This document shows, in pieces, positions 59,443 to 64,000 of a stretch of DNA of 64,000 nt; positions within the stretch are counted from its first letter, which is position 1; each line of letters begins with the position of its first letter. This stretch comes from Aquabacter sp040755535 (GTDB lineage: Bacteria > Pseudomonadota > Alphaproteobacteria > Rhizobiales > Xanthobacteraceae). The stretch is taken from the NCBI GenBank assembly GCA_040755535.1, contig JBFMAV010000012.1, positions 17,567 through 81,566 on the forward strand, read 5' to 3'. The position numbers and the translations under genes were made by a program. Below the pieces are notes generated by a model that made no database searches, was not told the DNA's origin, and was given only the letters and a program-made list of their open reading frames with translations.

Positions 59443-61452
59443 TCAAGCCCCCTCCCACGCCGCCCGCAGCGCCTCTGGCTCGGTCACCGGCAAGGAACAG
59501 CGCCCTTCGCGGCAGACGAAGGCCGCCCCGCCCTCCGGGGCGGCCTCCGCCTGGGCGCGGGCCAGGCTGTTTGCCGGCACATCATCCGCCGTCCCCGCGC
59601 GCACCACCACCCGGTCGAGGAAGGGCAGCGCGAGCGCGGCGGCGGCGAACCGCTCTGGCTGCGGTCCCACCGCCACGATCTCCACCAGGGCCTGGCGGGT
59701 CATGAGCGCATTGAGCGTCGCGCCATGGGCGATGGCGTTCTTGGCGGCGGCGGGCGAGATGGCGGAAAGGATGCGGTCCGCCCGCGCGCGCAGATCCTCG
59801 CGCCCGGTGAGCGCCGCGAGCCGCACCAGGGCATCGGCCGCGACCGCCTGATAATTGGGAAGCGCCTCATCCATGGTGGAGAGCGGTCGCACCACCAGGG
59901 CCTCGGCATCATCGGCAGTGAGATAATAGGCGCCGCTGTGCGGGTCCGCATAATGGCGCTCCAGCGCCTCCAGGAAGCCTTCCGCCTTGGCCAGATAGCA
60001 CCGCTCTCCCGTGGCCTCGTGCAGCGCGAGCGCGGCGCGGGCCATGGCGGCCTGGTCGCTGGCAAGGCCGGGAAACACCTTCTTGCCCGCCCGCCAGGAA
60101 TGGGCGAGGCGCCCCTCCTGCTCCATCAGGCGGCAGACGGCGGCAAAGGCGCGTGCGCCCATTCCCACCCAGTCCGGCTCTTCGAGATAGGAGCCCGCGC
60201 GGGCGAGCGCCGCGATCATCAGCCCGTTCCAGTCGGCCAGAATCTTGTCGTCGAGGCCGGGACGCACCCGGCGGGCACGGGCGGCGAGCAGTTTTTCCCG
60301 CAGCGCGACGAGGCGCGCCTCGTCCTCAGGCTCCACGTCTCCCGCCTTGGTGCGGTTGAGGATGACCGCGCCTTCCCAGTTGCCGCCGTCGCTCACATCA
60401 TAGAAGCGGCCGAAGAAGGCGGCGTCCGCGGCGCCCAGTTCCGCCTCGATCTCGCGCTTGGTCCAGACATAGAAGCGTCCCTCGTGGCCTTCGCTGTCGG
60501 CATCAAGCGAAGCGGAAAAGGCGCCCTCGCCCGTCACCATCTCCCGCTGAAGCCAGCCCACCGTCTCGCACGCCCGCGCCAGGAACAGGGGATCGCCGGT
60601 GTCCCCATAGGCGAGCGCCAGCAATTCCAGCAGCTGTGCATTGTCGTAAAGCATCTTCTCGAAATGCGGCACCAGCCAGACTTCATCCACGCTGTAGCGC
60701 GAGAAGCCGCCGCCGAGATGGTCATAGATGCCGCCCTCGCACATGCGGTTCAGCGTGAAGGCGGCGGTCGCCCGCAAGCCCTCGTCGCCGGTGCGCGCGC
60801 CCGTGCGCCACATGAGTTCGAGCAGGCCACACTGGGGAAATTTCGGCGCGCCGCGCAGGCCGCCATGGGCGCGGTCGAACAAGCCGGCGATCTGGTCGGC
60901 CGCCCGGTCGAGATCTTTGAGCGCGATCACCACCTCGCCCTGCGGGCGGGCGGCCTCTTCCAGGCGGCTGATGAGGGCCTCACGGTTCTGGCGGATTTTG
61001 TCCGGGCTCTCGCGATAAACCTCGGCCACCTGCTGGAGCACCTGGACGAAGCCCGGCCGGCCATAGCTGGCGGTCTTGGGAAAATAGGTGCCGCCCCAGA
61101 AGGGGGCGCCCTCGGAATCGAGGAACATGGTGAGCGGCCAGCCGCCCGCCTCCCCCAGATGATAGAGCGCGCCCATATAGATCTGGTCGACGTCCGGGCG
61201 TTCCTCTCGGTCGACCTTGATGTTCACGAACAGTTCGTTCATGAGGCCGGCGACGAACGGGTCCTCGAAGCTCTCATGGGCCATGACATGGCACCAGTGG
61301 CAGGCGGCATAGCCCACGCTGAGCAAAACGGGCTTGCCCGTGCGGCGGGCCTCGGCGAACGCCTCCGGCCCCCAGGGCCACCAATGGACAGGGTTGTCCT
61401 GGTGCTGGAGGAGATAGGGGCTCGTCTCGGCCGACAGGCGGTTTTCGCTCAC
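59443..61452 (-). CDS. YyaL-type thioredoxin-domain / six-hairpin protein (DUF255)
   Basis: A 669-residue cytosolic protein: N-terminal thioredoxin-like domain (about 1-160) opening NRLSAETSPYLLQHQDNPVHW, with a CHWC redox motif in YAACHWCHVM, then an (alpha/alpha)6 hairpin region with GGIYDHLGGGFSRYSVDE near 250. The family (YyaL/spermatogenesis-associated 20) has no agreed function. GTG start at 61452 has GGGAG 7 bp upstream; the open frame continues antisense to mnmE but is not coding. Confidence 0.9.
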   Translation of the reverse strand: MSENRLSAETSPYLLQHQDNPVHWWPWGPEAFAEARRTGKPVLLSVGYAACHWCHVMAHESFEDPFVAGLMNELFVNIKVDREERPDVDQIYMGALYHLGEAGGWPLTMFLDSEGAPFWGGTYFPKTASYGRPGFVQVLQQVAEVYRESPDKIRQNREALISRLEEAARPQGEVVIALKDLDRAADQIAGLFDRAHGGLRGAPKFPQCGLLELMWRTGARTGDEGLRATAAFTLNRMCEGGIYDHLGGGFSRYSVDEVWLVPHFEKMLYDNAQLLELLALAYGDTGDPLFLARACETVGWLQREMVTGEGAFSASLDADSEGHEGRFYVWTKREIEAELGAADAAFFGRFYDVSDGGNWEGAVILNRTKAGDVEPEDEARLVALREKLLAARARRVRPGLDDKILADWNGLMIAALARAGSYLEEPDWVGMGARAFAAVCRLMEQEGRLAHSWRAGKKVFPGLASDQAAMARAALALHEATGERCYLAKAEGFLEALERHYADPHSGAYYLTADDAEALVVRPLSTMDEALPNYQAVAADALVRLAALTGREDLRARADRILSAISPAAAKNAIAHGATLNALMTRQALVEIVAVGPQPERFAAAALALPFLDRVVVRAGTADDVPANSLARAQAEAAPEGGAAFVCREGRCSLPVTEPEALRAAWEGA

Positions 61453-61482
61453 GTCGTGCTCCCGCAATAAGGTGCCTGTGCC

Positions 61483-62784
61483 ATGGCGTGTTATGAGACC
61501 ATCTATGCTCTGTCCAGCGGGCGATTGCCCGCCGGCATCGCCGTGGTGCGAATTTCCGGGCCGCGGGCGGTTGCCGCCGCCGCCGCGCTCGCGGGCCGCA
61601 CGCCGCCGCCGCGCCGCGCGACCCTTGTGACTCTGCGCGATGACGCCGGCATGGCGCTCGATACCGCCCTGGTTCTCGTGTTTCCCGCCCCAGCCAGCGC
61701 AACGGGCGAGGATGTGGTGGAGTTCCACCTCCATGGCGGGCGGGCCGTGGTGGCGGCGGTGATGGCCGCCCTCGCCCGCCGGCCCGGCCTGAGGCTGGCG
61801 CAGCCGGGCGAATTCACCCGCCGCGCCCATGCGGCGGGCAAGATGGACCTCGCCGAAGTGGAGGGCCTCGCCGATCTGATCGCCGCCGAGACCGAGGCGC
61901 AGCGCCGCCAGGCTCTGGCGCAGGCCTCCGGGGCGCTCTCGCGCGCAGTGGAGGGGTGGCGGGCGCGGCTCATCCGCGCCCTCATGCTGGTGGAAGCGGG
62001 AGTGGATTTTTCCGACGAGGGCGACGTGCCGGATGCTCTGCTGGCTCCCGCGCGCGCCGAAACAGCCGTCTTGCGCGCCGAACTGGAGGCGGCGCTGGCC
62101 CAGGCCGCGCGCGGCGAGCGGGTGCGCGACGGGCTCGCCGTGGCCATCGCGGGGCCGCCCAATGCGGGCAAGTCCACCCTGCTCAATGCGCTGGCGGGGC
62201 GCGAGGCGGCGATCGTCTCCCACATTCCGGGCACCACGCGGGACATACTGGAGGTCTATCTGGACCTCGCGGGGCAGGCTGTGACGCTTATTGACACGGC
62301 GGGCTTGCGCGAGACCGACGATGAGATCGAGGCGGAGGGCGTGCGCCGCGCCCGCGCGCGGGCGGCGGCGGCCGATCTCGTCCTGTGGCTGTCGCCGGAG
62401 GGGGAGGCCCCGCCGACCGACCTCGCCGACGCCATGTGTGTGCAAACCAAGGCGGATCTCGCGTCCGCACCGTCTCCCGCCGCCGACACGGCCCTGAGGA
62501 TTTCCGCGCGCACCGGTGCAGGTTTGGAGGCGCTGGTGGGGGTGCTGACCGCGCGCGCCGAGGCTCTGTCCGGCCGCGAGCCCGCGCTCGTCACGCGCGC
62601 CCGCCAGCGGTCCGCCCTGGAGGAGGCCCGCGCCCATCTCGACCGCGCCACTGTGGCGGACGCCGAGGAATTGTTCGCCGAGGATCTGCGCCTCGCCGCG
62701 CGGGCCTTGGATGCCGTGGTGGGCCGGGTGGACGTGGAAGATGTGCTCGACGCCTTGTTCCGCACCTTCTGCATTGGAAAGTGA
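61483..62784 (+). CDS. mnmE: tRNA modification GTPase MnmE
   Basis: A 433-residue GTPase that, with MnmG, puts a carboxymethylaminomethyl group on U34 of tRNAs. The N-terminal formyl-THF domain starts YETIYALSSGRLPAGIAVVRISG; G1 is GPPNAGKSTLLNAL near residue 224, G3 DTAG near 271, G4 NKAD-like TKAD near 322. It ends with the conserved FCIGK, whose Cys contributes to catalysis. Divergent from the YyaL gene by 30 bp. The mnmE-parS-mnmG order is typical near the origin. Confidence 0.97.
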   Translation: MACYETIYALSSGRLPAGIAVVRISGPRAVAAAAALAGRTPPPRRATLVTLRDDAGMALDTALVLVFPAPASATGEDVVEFHLHGGRAVVAAVMAALARRPGLRLAQPGEFTRRAHAAGKMDLAEVEGLADLIAAETEAQRRQALAQASGALSRAVEGWRARLIRALMLVEAGVDFSDEGDVPDALLAPARAETAVLRAELEAALAQAARGERVRDGLAVAIAGPPNAGKSTLLNALAGREAAIVSHIPGTTRDILEVYLDLAGQAVTLIDTAGLRETDDEIEAEGVRRARARAAAADLVLWLSPEGEAPPTDLADAMCVQTKADLASAPSPAADTALRISARTGAGLEALVGVLTARAEALSGREPALVTRARQRSALEEARAHLDRATVADAEELFAEDLRLAARALDAVVGRVDVEDVLDALFRTFCIGK

Positions 62785-62797
62785 GGCGCGTCAGGGA

Positions 62798-62813
62798 TGT
62801 TTCACGTGAAACA
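62798..62813. other. parS centromere site 1
   Basis: Perfect 16-bp palindrome TGTTTCACGTGAAACA, identical to the bacterial parS consensus bound by ParB. It lies 14 bp after the mnmE stop and about 22 kb from the predicted oriC. In many alphaproteobacteria parAB follow mnmG-rsmG, just past the end of this window. Confidence 0.9.
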
Positions 62814-62880
62814 GGTGTTTGGCGCTGGTCTCCTCGAACGCCCGCCGGTCTGCGCCGCCTCCGCGCTGCGCGCGCCAAAA

Positions 62881-63072
62881 GCCCTCTCCCGCTTGCGGGG
62901 GAGGGTTGGGAGGGGGCGGGGCCGACAGGCGCTGTCCGCAGCATGAGAGGTGTCCGGTGCGGGGCATCCGTAGACCGTTGGCCGCTTCTGCCTCCCATCT
63001 TCTGCTTTTCAGAGGCCTTGTCCTCTCCCCGCCGGGCCCCCTCCCCAACCCTCCGCCGCAAGCGGGAGAGGG
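62881..63072. repeat. Palindromic repeat element, copy 1
   Basis: A left arm beginning CCCTCTCCCGCTTGCGGGGGAG (62882-62903) and a right arm ending in GCAAGCGGGAGAGGG (63058-63072) are inverted relative to each other around about 110 bp. The whole unit recurs 329 bp downstream (copy 2). Similarity extends past both ends (AAAAG before, AGTTGGACGGTG after). It looks like a MITE/REP-type pair; no ORF is inside. Confidence 0.75.
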
Positions 63073-63210
63073 AGTTGGACGGTGCGGGCGAGTAACCCTT
63101 CTGCTTTGCGCCACGCCCGCGCCCGGTCCGTGATCCTGGATCGCCCGCGGTCGTCTTGGCGGTTCGCGGGGGTCCGCCCGCAGCCTCTGCGCCGCGCGGG
63201 CCGGAAAAGC

Positions 63211-63392
63211 GCTCTCCCGCTTGCGGGGAGGGTTGGGGAGGGGGCCGGGCAGCCCGTCGCTGTCGGCATCATGAGGGGCGTCCAATGCGGGAGCAGCCAT
63301 AGACCGTCGGTCGCTCCTGTCCCAGTCTTCAACTGTCGGCGGTCACCTCTCCCCTCCGGGCCCCCCAACCCTGCCCGGCAAGCGGGGGAGGG
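63211..63392. repeat. Palindromic repeat element, copy 2
   Basis: Same arms as copy 1: CTCTCCCGCTTGCGGGGAGG near the left end and GGCAAGCGGGGGAGG at the right end, with related interior (…CATGAGGGGCGTCC…TAGACCGT… against CATGAGAGGTGTCC…TAGACCGT in copy 1). The direct duplication shows the unit moves or duplicates as a whole. The rest of the 819-bp mnmE-mnmG gap holds the two parS sites and no gene. Confidence 0.75.
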
Positions 63393-63492
63393 AGTTGGAC
63401 GGTGTGGGGCGGCGTTCCCATGCGCTTGGGTTGAGGTCCTCCTTCCTCGGCATCCGGCAACGGTGACGGTGCCTGTGCCACACCGCCCCTCC

Positions 63493-63508
63493 CGTTTCAC
63501 GTGAAACA
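63493..63508. other. parS centromere site 2
   Basis: CGTTTCACGTGAAACA, one mismatch (first base) from the parS consensus, 695 bp after site 1 and 96 bp before the mnmG start. With site 1 it would load ParB in this gap. Confidence 0.85.
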
Positions 63509-63603
63509 CCCGGCACTGCCCCGCCTTTGCCTTGACGCTGCCGCGAAAGTCGCGTTTCCAGAGAGCCGAGGCGGCGCCCCGTGCGCGGGGCCAGGAGGCG
63601 AGC

Positions 63604-64000
63604 GTGTCCCAGGCGGGTTTTGACGTGATGGTGGTGGGCGGCGGGCATGCGGGCTGCGAAGCGGCGGCAGCCGCCGCGCGCCTGGGCGCGCGCACCGCGC
63701 TGGTCACAATGAGCGCGGCGACGCTCGGCGCCATGTCCTGCAATCCGGCCATTGGAGGGCTCGGCAAGGGGCATCTGGTGCGCGAGGTGGATGCGCTGGA
63801 CGGTCTCATGGGCCGGGTGGCAGACCAGGGCGGCATCCAGTTCCGCCTGCTCAACCGCCGCAAGGGGCCGGCCGTGCGCGGCCCGCGCGCCCAGGCCGAC
63901 CGCAAGCTTTATGCCCGCGCCATGCGGGCGGCGCTCGCCGCCCAGCCGGGTCTGGAGATCGTGGAGGGCGAGGCGGCGGACCTCACTATTCAAGAGGGGC
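63604..64000 (+). CDS. mnmG: tRNA uridine-5-carboxymethylaminomethyl enzyme MnmG (3' end outside window)
   Basis: The first 132 codons of the FAD-dependent partner of MnmE. The FAD-binding VVGGGHAGCEAAAAAARLG is at residues 10-28, followed by MSCNPAIGGLGKGHLVREVDALDG and GPAVRGPRAQADR, the family hallmarks. GTG start at 63604 with AGGAGG 7 bp upstream. It runs off the window; rsmG, parA and parB are expected beyond. Confidence 0.96.
   Translation, partial: MSQAGFDVMVVGGGHAGCEAAAAAARLGARTALVTMSAATLGAMSCNPAIGGLGKGHLVREVDALDGLMGRVADQGGIQFRLLNRRKGPAVRGPRAQADRKLYARAMRAALAAQPGLEIVEGEAADLTIQEG

Noticed and set aside
59443..62637. A very long minus-strand open frame of over 1000 codons
   Set aside because: Only the part up to 61452 is a real gene (YyaL-type). 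The rest is antisense to mnmE, whose protein motifs are all intact on the plus strand.

Overview
The window is a contiguous piece of a high-GC alphaproteobacterial chromosome, most likely Hyphomicrobiales and probably near Xanthobacteraceae. I infer this from gene content and order, not from a database match. The signs are the hemE / ppsR / maf / aroE / coaE / dnaQ block around an AT-richer gap with two CtrA boxes, hemC-hemD-Mic60-like-hemY, a RegB/RegA pair, an ethylmalonyl-CoA pathway dehydrogenase, GANTC (CcrM-type) sites, and mnmE-mnmG with parS sites. No tRNA, rRNA, CRISPR array, transposase or prophage was seen.

Left part (1-11,349): the truncated mutS faces away from a nitrogen-assimilation operon. 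That operon starts with a textbook sigma-54 promoter (2618-2633), then a guanidine-I (ykkC) riboswitch with a possible translational expression platform, then a binding protein / permease / ATPase importer, two DUF1989 proteins (probable carboxyguanidine deiminase subunits) and a biotin-dependent urea/guanidine carboxylase. The riboswitch makes guanidine the likely substrate. No allophanate hydrolase follows. An SRAP-family DNA-protein-crosslink gene (YedK/HMCES type) comes next.

Housekeeping block (11,365-22,979): hemC-hemD-Mic60-like-hemY on the minus strand; tsaD-gpsA, argH, bluB, an LptM-like lipoprotein and lysA on the plus strand; tlpA on the minus strand. From 22,980 to 39,300: a non-coding region with GAATC-centred palindromes, a TspO/HIG1 pair, three tandem paralogous MFS carriers, methylsuccinyl-CoA dehydrogenase (mcd), secB, SDHAF4-like, uppP, a glutathione transferase, queG, an SDR-type protein, a four-domain signalling protein (HATPase-REC-SpoIIE phosphatase-HPt), a universal stress protein and hemJ.

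Origin region (39,302-45,827): hemE and ppsR diverge around a 355-bp gap with two perfect TTAA-N7-TTAA CtrA boxes, a GANTC site and several DnaA-box-like 9-mers. This is the predicted chromosomal oriC, placed as in Caulobacter. The ppsR-maf-aroE-coaE-dnaQ run and yihY-mmcB lead away from it.

Right part (45,850-64,000): a nitroreductase, an aminotransferase, AbrB-type and DoxX membrane proteins, a YgjP-type peptidase, phaZ, the RegB/RegA redox pair (regB is preceded by a 21-codon ORF coupled to it by ATGA), rho with a strong terminator, a lipoprotein, two tandem paralogous GT4 glycosyltransferases, a YyaL-type protein, mnmE, and an 819-bp gap with two parS sites flanking two copies of a palindromic repeat, ending in the 5' part of mnmG. 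oriC and parS lie about 22 kb apart, so the window spans the predicted replication origin and at least part of the centromere-like region.
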